The position numbers were made by a program, and so were the translations under genes. This document shows, piece after piece, positions 8,274-17,006 of a DNA stretch of 52,262 nucleotides. Origin of the DNA: JBJGXI01 sp045635475 (GTDB lineage Bacteria > Bacillota > Bacilli > Bacillales > Amphibacillaceae). Within the stretch, counting starts at the first letter, position 1. Each line of letters begins with the position of its first letter. The stretch is taken from the NCBI RefSeq assembly GCF_045635475.1, contig NZ_JBJGXI010000039.1:1-52262 (forward strand), in the 5' to 3' direction. The notes under the pieces are model-generated. The model saw nothing but the letters and a program-made list of their open reading frames with translations. It did no database searches and had not been told where the DNA came from.

Positions 8274-9137
8274 ATGGATTTAATCGTTAGTTTAACGATA
8301 AACGGTTTGGCGACAGGTATGCTGATATTTTTAGTAGCAGCAGGTCTTACGATTATTTTTGGCTTAATGGATGTGTTGAACTTTGCACACGGTGGTCTGT
8401 TTGTCTGGGGAGCATTTAGTGGTGTGTGGGCGTACAATCTTACCGGCAATTTTTGGTTGGGAATTGTTGCGGCGATCGTAACCGGGTTAATTTTAGGGGC
8501 AATAACGGAATATTTAATTATTCGTCCGGTTTATGGCAATCATGTGCAACAAATCTTAATTACATTAGGCTTAATGCTCGTGTTATCTGAGTTAATAAAA
8601 GTTGTTTTTGGTCCAGAACAAAGGGCTGCGAATCCGCCTAGTATGCTTGAAGGTAGTTTTATGGTAGGTGACGTTATCTTTATTAAGTATCGATTGTTTT
8701 TGATCGTCGTAGGATTTCTCGTCTATGCAATTACCTTCTTCATCTTAAAGTATACAAAAATTGGCCTAATTGTTCGTGCCGGTGTAATGAATAAGGAAAT
8801 GGTACAAACACTGGGAATTAATATTCGTTTCGTATTTATGCTTGTTTTTATGGTTGGTGCAGCGATGGCCGCTTTCGGTGGCATGTTAATGGCTCCATAC
8901 TCTGGTGTAATCTATGCCGAAATGGGTTTGGAATTTGGGATTCTCGCCTTCATCGTCGTCGTGATCGGCGGTATGGGAAGTTTTTCAGGTTCGCTCATGG
9001 CTGCCATATTAGTTGGGCTCGCACAAGCATACATGGCATATTACGTCCCAGCACTTTCATTGGCTGTAAATATGTTGTTAATGACAGCTGTACTGATTTT
9101 TAGACCGCAGGGATTATTTAAGGCAAAGGGGGCGTGA
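8274..9137 (+). CDS. Branched-chain amino acid-type ABC permease, LivH type
   Basis: This 287-residue integral membrane protein has about eight hydrophobic segments. It carries the LivH hallmark GLTIIFGLMDVLNFAHGG near the N-terminus and a conserved cytoplasmic-loop region near residues 200-240 (AAFGGMLMAP, then IGGMGSFSGS). With the LivM-type protein it forms the membrane channel. It is separated from the next gene by 4 bp. The substrate cannot be read from the sequence. Confidence 0.9.
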   Translation: MDLIVSLTINGLATGMLIFLVAAGLTIIFGLMDVLNFAHGGLFVWGAFSGVWAYNLTGNFWLGIVAAIVTGLILGAITEYLIIRPVYGNHVQQILITLGLMLVLSELIKVVFGPEQRAANPPSMLEGSFMVGDVIFIKYRLFLIVVGFLVYAITFFILKYTKIGLIVRAGVMNKEMVQTLGINIRFVFMLVFMVGAAMAAFGGMLMAPYSGVIYAEMGLEFGILAFIVVVIGGMGSFSGSLMAAILVGLAQAYMAYYVPALSLAVNMLLMTAVLIFRPQGLFKAKGA

Positions 9138-9141
9138 TTAC

Positions 9142-10152
9142 ATGCAACGCATACGATTAGAAACAAGTACATGGATATATTTAGCTGCAGCAGTCCTATT
9201 ATGTATTTTGCCTTTTATATTTACCGGTAGAAGTATTCAGTTTTTGATTATGCAAATTTTCATTTTTGGTATTTTTGCGATGAGTTATGATCTACTACTC
9301 GGCTACACAGGTATTGTTTCGTTCGGTCATACGATGTTTTTTGGTATAGGTGCTTATTCAGTTGCCGTTATGATGGACCGTTATGAGCCGACAATTTTTT
9401 ATCTGATAATCGGAGTGGTCGTAGCGGTTATCATCGCAGCGATTGTAAGTTTTATTGTTGGCATTCTTACCCTCCGGCTCAAAAGCCACTTTTATGCGAT
9501 GCTCACACTAGCATTGGCAGGTCTGTTTTTAGTTGCTGCAGAAAAGTGGCGCGGATTAACTGGGGGAACGGAAGGATTTACGTTACAAATTCCAGAGTTT
9601 TTAAAAGAGCGGGTTAACCTTTATCTGCTTTGTCTAGTTACATTAGTCTTGCTATTCTTCGGTCTTCGTAGGTTTACGAACTCACCGCTAGGAAGGGTGT
9701 TAATGGCAATCCGTGAAAATGAGGGACGTACAGAATCACTAGGGTATCACGTACTTCATTACCGCGTCATTGTCAGTGTTGTATCAGGTGTTGTTGCTAG
9801 TATTGCAGGTGCACTTTATATCTTATCGCTCCGGTTCATTGATACGAGTGTATTTGCTACTGATGTAACGTTAGATGCATTGCTGATGACGATTATTGGT
9901 GGGGTAGGCACATTAATTGGACCAATCATTGGAGCGGCACTTATTGAGTTCGCCCATCACTTTTTATCAGATCTAGCGGAAGTGCACTGGATATTTGAAC
10001 GTTGGATTATATTATTTGGCTCGATCTATATTTTGGTTGTTATCTTTTTTCCAAAAGGAATTGTCGGTTCCTTGCACATGTTCTTCACAAAAAAGCGTAC
10101 TAAAAAACAGAAGCAAGATTCTAAAGATACAAGTAAGCGGATGGCTGGCTGA
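9142..10152 (+). CDS. Branched-chain amino acid-type ABC permease, LivM type
   Basis: This 336-residue integral membrane subunit is the partner of the LivH-type protein. The conserved stretch YDLLLGYTGIVSFGH and the loop motif IIGGVGTLIGPIIGA are typical of LivM. The last 20 or so residues are very basic (KKRTKKQKQ), a cytoplasmic tail. It closes the transporter part of the cluster. A short gene follows 12 bases later. Confidence 0.9.
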   Translation: MQRIRLETSTWIYLAAAVLLCILPFIFTGRSIQFLIMQIFIFGIFAMSYDLLLGYTGIVSFGHTMFFGIGAYSVAVMMDRYEPTIFYLIIGVVVAVIIAAIVSFIVGILTLRLKSHFYAMLTLALAGLFLVAAEKWRGLTGGTEGFTLQIPEFLKERVNLYLLCLVTLVLLFFGLRRFTNSPLGRVLMAIRENEGRTESLGYHVLHYRVIVSVVSGVVASIAGALYILSLRFIDTSVFATDVTLDALLMTIIGGVGTLIGPIIGAALIEFAHHFLSDLAEVHWIFERWIILFGSIYILVVIFFPKGIVGSLHMFFTKKRTKKQKQDSKDTSKRMAG

Positions 10153-10164
10153 AGGGGTATGTAA

Positions 10165-10344
10165 ATGAATCAACCAATAACGTCATTTATAGTGCGGTTT
10201 CACAAAGTTGAGTCAAACGACGATTTAGAAAATAACTACCGAATCAAGATCACACATGTACAACGTGATCGTGAAATTAGTTTTGATACGTTTGAAGAGG
10301 CTATGAAGTATATGAAACAAGAAGTGGATGATACAGACGATTAG
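10165..10344 (+). CDS. Small acidic protein of unknown function in the catabolic cluster
   Basis: This 59-residue ORF starts with ATG and has AAGGGG 7 bases upstream. It lies between the permease gene and the KAS III-like gene, 14 bases before the latter. The sequence has a beta-beta-alpha look: alternating residues in TSFIVRFHKVES and YRIKITHVQRDREISF, then a helix TFEEAMKYMKQEVDD. There is no signal peptide or membrane segment. I do not recognise the family. Position, spacing and a good ribosome binding site argue that it is real and co-expressed. It could be an accessory or allosteric subunit of one of the enzymes. Confidence 0.65.
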   Translation: MNQPITSFIVRFHKVESNDDLENNYRIKITHVQRDREISFDTFEEAMKYMKQEVDDTDD

Positions 10345-10358
10345 CTAGGGGGGATATC

Positions 10359-11363
10359 ATGCAGGTTGGTATTCGAAGTACAGGGTTGTACATTCCAGAT
10401 AATAAAATGACAGCTGCTGATTTAGCAGAACAAACAGGCTTGCCACAAGAGGTTATACAGCAAAAGTTAGGAATCAAACAAAAGCCTATTCCTAGTGAGT
10501 CAGACCACACAGCTGAAATGGGGATCAAGGCAGCAAAGCAGGCGATTGCTAAAGCGAACATAGATCCCGGTGCGATTGATTTAGTAATCTACATTGGCGA
10601 AGAGCATAAGGAGTATCCTTTGTGGACCGCGGCCATTAAAACACAAAAAGAAGTTGGGGCAGTGCATGCATGGGCATTCGATGCCGCACTTCGATGTGGT
10701 ACGACAATAATGGCAATAAAAATCGCAAAGGATATGATGCTCGCTGATGATCATATACAGACGGTTTTACTCGCTGGCGGATATCGTAACGTAGATTTTA
10801 TCAATTACCAAAACCCCCGCACTCGTTTTATGTATAACTTAGGAGCTGGCGGTGGCGCAATAATTTTAGAAAAAAATTACAACAAGAATATCGTGTTACA
10901 AAGTCATCTAATTACTGATGGATCTTTTTCCGAAGATGTTGTCGTAACAACGGGTGGAACGAAAAATCCGATTAGCGCGGAAAACCTAGAAGCGGGACTA
11001 TATCAATTGGACGTATTAGATCCAGAAGGAATGAAACAACGCTTAGAGCAAAAGTCAATGGTTAACTTTCTCACATGTATCAGGGAAGCATTAGCGAAAA
11101 GTGGTTATGCACAAGAAGATATCGATTATGTAGCAATGCTGCATATGAAACGATCTGCACACCATTACGTGCTCCAAGAGCTGGGGTTAACTGAGGAGCA
11201 TTCTATTTATCTAGAAGACTATGGACATATCGGACAAATTGATCAAATCTTATCGCTGCAGCTAGCAGAAGAACAAGGCAAGCTAAAAAAAGGTGATCTC
11301 GTTGTATTAGTCAGCGCGGGTATTGGCTATGCCTGGGGGGCAAATGTGATTCGCTGGGGCTAG
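10359..11363 (+). CDS. 3-oxoacyl-ACP synthase III (KAS III)-like condensing enzyme
   Basis: This 334-residue thiolase-fold protein has the length of FabH. The nucleophile candidate is Cys113 in AALRCGTT, at the FabH position. His262 in MLHMKRSAH corresponds to the FabH His. The usual Asn of the GN motif is replaced by His290 in EDYGHIGQ, so the triad is Cys-His-His. It could acylate or cleave a CoA thioester rather than start fatty acid synthesis. Context with a CoA ligase, reductase and thiolase supports a catabolic role. The ribosome binding site is AGGGGGG. The exact reaction is unknown. Confidence 0.75.
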   Translation: MQVGIRSTGLYIPDNKMTAADLAEQTGLPQEVIQQKLGIKQKPIPSESDHTAEMGIKAAKQAIAKANIDPGAIDLVIYIGEEHKEYPLWTAAIKTQKEVGAVHAWAFDAALRCGTTIMAIKIAKDMMLADDHIQTVLLAGGYRNVDFINYQNPRTRFMYNLGAGGGAIILEKNYNKNIVLQSHLITDGSFSEDVVVTTGGTKNPISAENLEAGLYQLDVLDPEGMKQRLEQKSMVNFLTCIREALAKSGYAQEDIDYVAMLHMKRSAHHYVLQELGLTEEHSIYLEDYGHIGQIDQILSLQLAEEQGKLKKGDLVVLVSAGIGYAWGANVIRWG

Positions 11364-11381
11364 AAAAGGAGGAATACAATC

Positions 11382-12290
11382 GTGAATATCACGTGGAAAA
11401 AGGTAGAGCTTCCTAATGGGGAAACGATGGGCTATCAAGAACGAGATGGTGGAGAAGACATAGTCATTCTCATTCATGGAAATATGACATCCTCTGTTCA
11501 TTGGGATCTTGTACTAGAAAACATGGATGAGCGGTTCAAGTTATATGCAGTAGATTTAAGAGGGTTTGGTACCTCCACCTATCATCAGAAAATTACTGCA
11601 ATAAAGGACTTTTCTAATGATGTAAAGGCTTTTGTGGACACCTTAGAAATAAGCGATTTTTCCTTAGTAGGGTGGTCTTTAGGTGGAGCGGTTTGTCAGC
11701 AATTTTGTGCGGATTATCCAGATCTCTGCAAGAAGTTAGTGCTACTAGCTTCTGGGTCTACGAAGGGGTTTCCGTTCTTTGGAACAGATGAAAAAGGACT
11801 TCCAGATACAACTAAACGTCTACAAACGATAGAGGAAGTAAGGCATGATAAAGGTAAGACAGCTGTCGTCCAAGGAGCATATGACCAAGGGAATCGTGAA
11901 GTTTTGAAGATGATTTGGGATTTATCTATTTATACAAATAAGAAACCAGAAGCAGATCGATATGAAAAATACGTAGATGATATGATGACGCAGCGAAATT
12001 TGGCGGAAACGTATCAAGCATTAAACATATTTAATATTAGCGGCCAATCAAATGGGCTGACCGATGGAAATAATCAAGTTCGGAATATAAATTTGCCTGT
12101 TCTGATTTTAAGAGGTGAAAATGATTTGGTCGTATCAAAACAAATGACCGATGAAATCATCGAGGATTTTGAGGGGAAAGCGGAATTTGTCGAATTAAAA
12201 AATTGTGGTCACTCCCCACTGGTAGATGATCTTGCAACATTATTGTCACATATGGAACGGTTTCTCACACGAAAGGAGTCTCATGCATGA
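11382..12290 (+). CDS. Alpha/beta-fold hydrolase
   Basis: This 302-residue cytoplasmic hydrolase has no signal peptide. The nucleophile elbow is GWSLGG with Ser99. Likely acid and base are Asp248 (RGENDLVV) and His277 (NCGHSPL), and HGNMTSS forms the oxyanion loop. The start is GTG with AAAGGAGG upstream. It may hydrolyse an ester, lactone, thioester or C-C bond in the degraded compound. Its stop overlaps the following ATG by 4 bp (ATGA), so it is coupled to the reductase. Confidence 0.85.
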   Translation: MNITWKKVELPNGETMGYQERDGGEDIVILIHGNMTSSVHWDLVLENMDERFKLYAVDLRGFGTSTYHQKITAIKDFSNDVKAFVDTLEISDFSLVGWSLGGAVCQQFCADYPDLCKKLVLLASGSTKGFPFFGTDEKGLPDTTKRLQTIEEVRHDKGKTAVVQGAYDQGNREVLKMIWDLSIYTNKKPEADRYEKYVDDMMTQRNLAETYQALNIFNISGQSNGLTDGNNQVRNINLPVLILRGENDLVVSKQMTDEIIEDFEGKAEFVELKNCGHSPLVDDLATLLSHMERFLTRKESHA

Positions 12291-13030
12291 AACGACTACA
12301 AGATAAAGTAGCGATTATTACTGGTGCTGTTAACGGAATCGGCTATGAAGCAGCCAAGACTTTTGCTAGGGAAGGTGCGAGGGTTGTGCTTGCTGATTTT
12401 GATCAGGAATCTGGTGAAACTAGCCAAGCGCAATTAGCTGGCATGGGCTACAATACGATGTTCTGTCAGGTTGATGTGTCTAGTCGAGAAAGTGTTGATC
12501 AGATGACGCGTAACGTGCTTGATAACTTTGGTCAAATTGACATTCTCATAAATAATGCTGGAATTACAAGAGACGCGATGCTTCGGAAAATGACAGCAGA
12601 GCAATTTCAGCAAGTAATTAATGTGAATCTAACGGGTGTATTCAACTGCACGCAATCGGTAATAGAGCAGATGATCGCACAAGGAAAAGGTAAGATTGTT
12701 AACACTTCCTCCGTAACTGGAGTCTATGGCAATATTGGCCAAACAAATTATGCAGCCGCCAAAGCTGGCGTCATTGGGATGACGAAAACGTGGGCAAAGG
12801 AATTAGGAAGAAAAGGTATTAACGTTAATGCGGTTGTACCTGGATTCACAGAAACCAATATGGTAGCGAATATGCCAGCGGAAATTATTGAAAAAATGAA
12901 AGCACAAGTACCTTTGGGGCGTCTAGGAAAGCCAGCAGATATTGCCAATGCTTATCTATTCTTATCCTCAGACGAATCAGATTATATTAGCGGACACGTA
13001 CTTCACGTTGATGGCGCTATTATCATGTAA
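12287..13030 (+). CDS. SDR family oxidoreductase, FabG/acetoacetyl-CoA reductase type
   Basis: This 247-residue classical short-chain dehydrogenase has a Rossmann motif TGAVNGIG (13-19), NNAG (89-92), Asn114, Ser142, Tyr155 and Lys159, a complete catalytic tetrad. An acidic residue (Asp37 in LADFD) after the second strand suggests NAD(H) more than NADP(H). In this cluster it probably oxidises a 3-hydroxyacyl-CoA to the 3-ketoacyl-CoA used by the thiolase gene 12 bases downstream. FabG itself works in fatty acid synthesis and is normally encoded in the fab operon. Confidence 0.88.
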   Translation: MKRLQDKVAIITGAVNGIGYEAAKTFAREGARVVLADFDQESGETSQAQLAGMGYNTMFCQVDVSSRESVDQMTRNVLDNFGQIDILINNAGITRDAMLRKMTAEQFQQVINVNLTGVFNCTQSVIEQMIAQGKGKIVNTSSVTGVYGNIGQTNYAAAKAGVIGMTKTWAKELGRKGINVNAVVPGFTETNMVANMPAEIIEKMKAQVPLGRLGKPADIANAYLFLSSDESDYISGHVLHVDGAIIM

Positions 13031-13042
13031 GGAGGATTCCAT

Positions 13043-14215
13043 ATGAGAGACGTAGTCATTGTAGCGGCAAAACGGACACCAGTCGGCGTGTTTGGTGGAG
13101 CGTTTAAGGACTTGCTGCCAACAGATTTAATCGTACCAGTCATCCAAGATGTATTAACAGATAGTAAATTAAACAACACAGAAGTTAATGAAGTGATACT
13201 AGGACATTGTATTCAACGAACGGATCAACCGAATACAGCGAGAACAGCAGCACTACTTGCAGGATTAAGTGATACGACAACAGGTTATACCGTGCAAAGG
13301 CAATGTGCCTCTGGAATGCAGGCGATCATATCGGGTGCGTTGCAGGTACAGGCAGGGCTGTCTGATATTGTTGTTGCCGGTGGTGTTGAAAATATGAGCT
13401 CGAGCCCTTATATAGTAAACGATCATCGTTTTGGAAAGAGGTTACAGCATTCACAAATAAGAGATAGTGTCTGGGAAATTCTCGAAGACCCCATCCATCA
13501 CATGATGATGGGTGAAACAGCGGAAAACTTAGCTGAACTCCATGGTATTTCTCGTCAACAACAAGATGAACTAGCTTTGTTAAGCCATGAAAGAGCACTT
13601 CAGGCAATGGAGACAGGCAAATTCGATTCACAGATTACTCCAATTACCGTGAAAACAAGAAAACAAGAAACCCTAGTGACGAAAGACGAAAATCCAAGAC
13701 CAGGTTTAACGATGGCAAAATTAGCAAAGTTAAAACCAGCATTCAGAGAAAATGGAACGGTAACAGCGGCTAATTCATCAAGTTTAAATGATGGAGCAGC
13801 GGCAGTCGTGCTAATGACTGCAAAAGAAGCGGAACGAAGAGGTTTACAACCGCTTGCCAAAATATCGGGTTACGCTATTGCTGGTGTTGATCCAAAAGTA
13901 ATGGGGCGTGGGCCAGTACCGACAATTCAACAAGGACTCGTGGGTGTTAATTGGAGTCTTGAAGATGCAGATGTCATAGAAATCAACGAGGCATTTGCAG
14001 CTCAGTATTTAGCGGTGGAAAAGGAACTTGGTCTAAATCGGGATATCACAAATGTAAATGGTAGTGGTATTAGTCTTGGCCATCCGGTTGGATGTACTGG
14101 AGCTAGAATTACGGTATCACTAATCCATGAATTAGTGCGCCAAGATAAGCACCGTGGTATAGCCTCCCTCTGTGTCGGTGGTGGCATGGGTGCTGCCTTG
14201 TTTTTAGAAAGATAA
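13043..14215 (+). CDS. Thiolase family acetyl-CoA acyltransferase
   Basis: This 390-residue thiolase has Cys88 (QRQCASGM) as the acyl-enzyme nucleophile, His347 (GHPVGCTG) and Cys377 (LCVGGGMG) as general bases, and NEAFAAQ in the active-site loop. It should cleave a 3-ketoacyl-CoA to acetyl-CoA plus a shortened acyl-CoA. Condensation is the reverse reaction. The gene starts 12 bases after the reductase with AAGGAGG. It provides the degradative endpoint of the proposed pathway. Confidence 0.92.
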   Translation: MRDVVIVAAKRTPVGVFGGAFKDLLPTDLIVPVIQDVLTDSKLNNTEVNEVILGHCIQRTDQPNTARTAALLAGLSDTTTGYTVQRQCASGMQAIISGALQVQAGLSDIVVAGGVENMSSSPYIVNDHRFGKRLQHSQIRDSVWEILEDPIHHMMMGETAENLAELHGISRQQQDELALLSHERALQAMETGKFDSQITPITVKTRKQETLVTKDENPRPGLTMAKLAKLKPAFRENGTVTAANSSSLNDGAAAVVLMTAKEAERRGLQPLAKISGYAIAGVDPKVMGRGPVPTIQQGLVGVNWSLEDADVIEINEAFAAQYLAVEKELGLNRDITNVNGSGISLGHPVGCTGARITVSLIHELVRQDKHRGIASLCVGGGMGAALFLER

Positions 14216-14252
14216 ATTAGCATATCACTAACAGATAAAGGGGGATAGAATT

Positions 14253-15770
14253 ATGGTGAGTTATGATGTAGATTGGTTGAAAAGTAGATCAATATTGTTT
14301 CCCGAAAAACGTGCAGTCATTGATGCCGTTACTGATGAATCATGGACATTTAAAGAGATTGATCATCGTGCAGATGTTTTAGCACATGTTTTTCTTGCAA
14401 ATGGAATCCAGAAAGGTGACCGTGTTGCTTTACTTTCAAAAAATCATATAAGCTATTTTGACTTTTTGTTCGCTTGTGTCAAAATTGGAGCGGTATTTGT
14501 TCCATTAAATTGGCGTTTAACTTCAAGTGAACTGGATTATATCATTGGCGATGCAGCTCCTAAAATAATAGGCATACAATCTAATTTTAATAGTGAATTA
14601 AATCGATTGAAAAATAGAAATCATGTTATTGAAATTGATTCAAATAGTTATATAACGAATTTACCTATAGCTTACGATGATCTGAAACCTGATCAAACTA
14701 TTTCAGAATCTGATCCATTAGCTATCATTTATACAGGTGGAACAACAGGGGATCCCAAAGGGGCAGTACTAACGCATCGCTCTATTCTGTGGAATAGTAT
14801 GAATACGATTGTAAGCTGGAATCTTACAAACGAGGATACAACATTAACCTGTTTGCCAATGTTTCATACAGGGGGATTAAATTCATTAACATTGCCGGTA
14901 ATAATGGCAGGTGGAACAGTAATTTTGTCACCAGGGTTTCAACCAGAGCAAGCTGTGGTAGATTTAATTCGTTTTGATTGTACGATTGTACTCTTTGTCC
15001 CAACAATGTATCATTTGTTAATTAAAACTGAGGAATTTAAGCAAGCAAACTTCCCGCAAATGAAGGTGTTTCTATCTGGTGGTGCACCCTGTCCGCTTAG
15101 AATTTATGAGGCTTTTCAGGGCAAAGGACTAGCATTTAAAGAGGGGTATGGGTTAACCGAGGCAGGACCAAATAACTTTTATATCGACCCTGAAGATGCG
15201 GTTAAGCATAGAGGGTCTGTAGGTAAGCCAATGATTCTCAATGATATAAAAATACAAGCTGAACATGGATCGGAAGCAGCCGCCAATGAAGTTGGAGAAC
15301 TGCTCGTCCGTGGAAATCACGTATTTGAATTCTACTGGAACAAACAAGAAGCGACAAAAGCGGCGATTATTAATGGTTGGCTTCATACAGGTGATTTAGC
15401 GAAAAAGGATTCAGACGGATATGTGTATATAGTCGGGAGGAAGAAGGATATGATTCTTTCTGGTGGTGAAAATGTATATCCATTAGAAATTGAAAACTGG
15501 TTAGAATCACACGAAGCAATAGACGAAATAGCCGTTATTGGGGTATCAGATGATAAATGGGGAGAAAAGGTTATTGCTTTTGTTACTACCCACCAGCCGG
15601 AAATAGTTACAGATCAAGCATTAACCAATTATTGCAAACAGAAGTTAGCGGCATATAAAATACCCAAACAGTTCCACATTGTCGATGAATTGCCAAAAAC
15701 ACATGTAGGGAAAATAAATAAAAGTATGCTAAAATCACAGATTGAAAATACAAAAAGCGAGTTAAGTTAA
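14253..15770 (+). CDS. AMP-binding acyl-CoA synthetase
   Basis: This 505-residue ANL-superfamily ligase has the phosphate loop YTGGTTGDPKG, the adenine motif EGYGLTEAG, HTGDLAKKD at the hinge region and the catalytic lysine in THVGKINKS near residue 490. It activates a carboxylic acid with ATP to an acyl-AMP and then a CoA thioester. It is 37 bases from the thiolase gene with its own AAAGGGGG site, and it ends the cluster. It is the entry step of the inferred pathway. The chain length and whether the acid is aliphatic or aromatic cannot be told. Confidence 0.9.
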   Translation: MVSYDVDWLKSRSILFPEKRAVIDAVTDESWTFKEIDHRADVLAHVFLANGIQKGDRVALLSKNHISYFDFLFACVKIGAVFVPLNWRLTSSELDYIIGDAAPKIIGIQSNFNSELNRLKNRNHVIEIDSNSYITNLPIAYDDLKPDQTISESDPLAIIYTGGTTGDPKGAVLTHRSILWNSMNTIVSWNLTNEDTTLTCLPMFHTGGLNSLTLPVIMAGGTVILSPGFQPEQAVVDLIRFDCTIVLFVPTMYHLLIKTEEFKQANFPQMKVFLSGGAPCPLRIYEAFQGKGLAFKEGYGLTEAGPNNFYIDPEDAVKHRGSVGKPMILNDIKIQAEHGSEAAANEVGELLVRGNHVFEFYWNKQEATKAAIINGWLHTGDLAKKDSDGYVYIVGRKKDMILSGGENVYPLEIENWLESHEAIDEIAVIGVSDDKWGEKVIAFVTTHQPEIVTDQALTNYCKQKLAAYKIPKQFHIVDELPKTHVGKINKSMLKSQIENTKSELS

Positions 15771-15910
15771 TAGTAATGCCATTGTGTAGGGAAGTGGATA
15801 TAGGTACAGTTTCAAAAATTTCAGCATCGAATTGCAAAGCAATTTGGTGCTATTTCTTTGAGGGATAAGGAAAACAAATGAATTAACGTTTTACATTAGA
15901 TTTATAGGAT

Positions 15911-15952
15911 AATTGCGTTAATCCCTGCATGGATCAACGCAATTAATTTTAT
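15911..15952. terminator. Bidirectional hairpin between convergent genes
   Basis: A 14-bp stem with one mismatch (15911-15924 with 15931-15944) separates the plus-strand catabolic cluster from the minus-strand DUF3278 gene. The mismatch becomes a G-U pair when the minus strand is transcribed. Confidence 0.6.
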
Positions 15953-15962
15953 CAACTTCTGA

Positions 15963-16418
15963 TTATAACAATTCCTTATTTCTTATATAGGAACGCTTTA
16001 AAGAAATGTAGCTAGGTATAAAAAAAGTTAAGCAAATACTTGATAATAATCCTATAGCTCCAATCCATTCGTTTGGATTGCTCGGTATACCTTCAAAAAT
16101 CAAATAAAACAGCATATACATAACAACAAAACTACAGGTTCTAGTAAAAATGCTTTTTATCTCTTTCTTATAAGAATGTTCTGTTGTAATTTCTGTATAT
16201 TCAATTCCAGATATTATATATCTTCCTGCAACATAAAAAAGGAAGATAGCAATGGATAGCAATAGAGCAATTTCTCCACTTATAATAAAAAACTTCGTAC
16301 AGATTAGCATTATAACAAGGGAAAGCAGAAGGATGACCGCCCCTTCGGAGAAAAAATACAGCATTCTTCTTTCCTTATATTCATCAGTTGGTAATAAAAA
16401 AGATATCCAAGATTTCAT
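15963..16418 (-). CDS. DUF3278 membrane protein
   Basis: This 151-residue protein begins MKSWISFLLPTDEYKERR and has about four membrane helices. The pattern resembles DUF3278, a family that usually sits behind a small XRE-type regulator, as here. The ATG at 16418 overlaps the regulator stop codon (TAATG) and has GGAGGTGG upstream. An in-frame ATG 18 bases earlier lies inside the regulator gene and lacks a site. Function is unknown; such pairs are likely regulator plus membrane sensor. Confidence 0.75.
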   Translation of the reverse strand: MKSWISFLLPTDEYKERRMLYFFSEGAVILLLSLVIMLICTKFFIISGEIALLLSIAIFLFYVAGRYIISGIEYTEITTEHSYKKEIKSIFTRTCSFVVMYMLFYLIFEGIPSNPNEWIGAIGLLSSICLTFFIPSYISLKRSYIRNKELL

Positions 16419-16615
16419 TACAACTCCACCTCCCAAAATAATTCGTCCAACGTTCTATTAAGTGCTATTGCTATTGCAACACAAAGTTGAAGGCTAGGGT
16501 TATATTCTCCTTTTTCAATCAGTCCTATTGTCTGTCTAGTAACTCCTACTCTTTTAGCTAATTGTTGTTGTGTTATTGACAATTTTATTCGTGTAATTTT
16601 CACATTGTTTTTCAT
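16418..16615 (-). CDS. XRE-family helix-turn-helix regulator
   Basis: This 65-residue protein is almost entirely an HTH domain: QQQLAKRVGVTRQTIGLIEKG. It is of the short YozG/immR-like type, with the C-terminal end LDELFWEVEL. The start at 16615 has AGGTGA upstream. An ATG 21 bases earlier is less likely. It is translationally coupled to the DUF3278 gene. An A/T-rich imperfect dyad around 16630-16670 (TGCATATGTTATATATATATTGCA on the minus strand, in part) could be its operator. Confidence 0.82.
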   Translation of the reverse strand: MKNNVKITRIKLSITQQQLAKRVGVTRQTIGLIEKGEYNPSLQLCVAIAIALNRTLDELFWEVEL

Positions 16616-16796
16616 GAATTCACCTACGATTTGCAATATATATATAACATATGCAACTTATATATTACATTGTGTATAAAAAAAGTCAACTGTATTGTTA
16701 CCGACGTCTAAAAAACTGCCAATGACTATTACTTAACCTTTCGGCGCAATAGCAAAAGAAGCGACAACTTCTTAGTATTTATCTACAAAAAGTACC

Positions 16797-16964
16797 TGTT
16801 CAAAAAGTTCCGTATTTAGCACCGAGATGATTGGATCAAGCTAGAAAAAAAGATAGGAGCGTAGACAGAACCTGCGTGAGGACAGGATTTTTCGGTTGAA
16901 TCCAATATTCGATGTCGATAGGCTACTTGAGTAATCATTGTGATTAATTGGGGCTTTTTGAACA
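16797..16964. repeat. Dispersed-type element with TGTTCAAAAAG ends
   Basis: This stretch of about 168 bp is bounded by TGTTCAAAAAG (16797-16807) and CTTTTTGAACA (16954-16964), exact inverted repeats. The interior is richer in G and C and holds a hairpin around GGAGCGTAGACAGAACC and GCGTGAGGACAGG. A frame across it on the minus strand has no ribosome binding site and is judged spurious. No other gene lies in 16640-17006. Confidence 0.55.
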
Positions 16965-17006
16965 ACTTCATAAAGGGTGCCATATAGTTTAAGAAGATTT
17001 GCTTGT

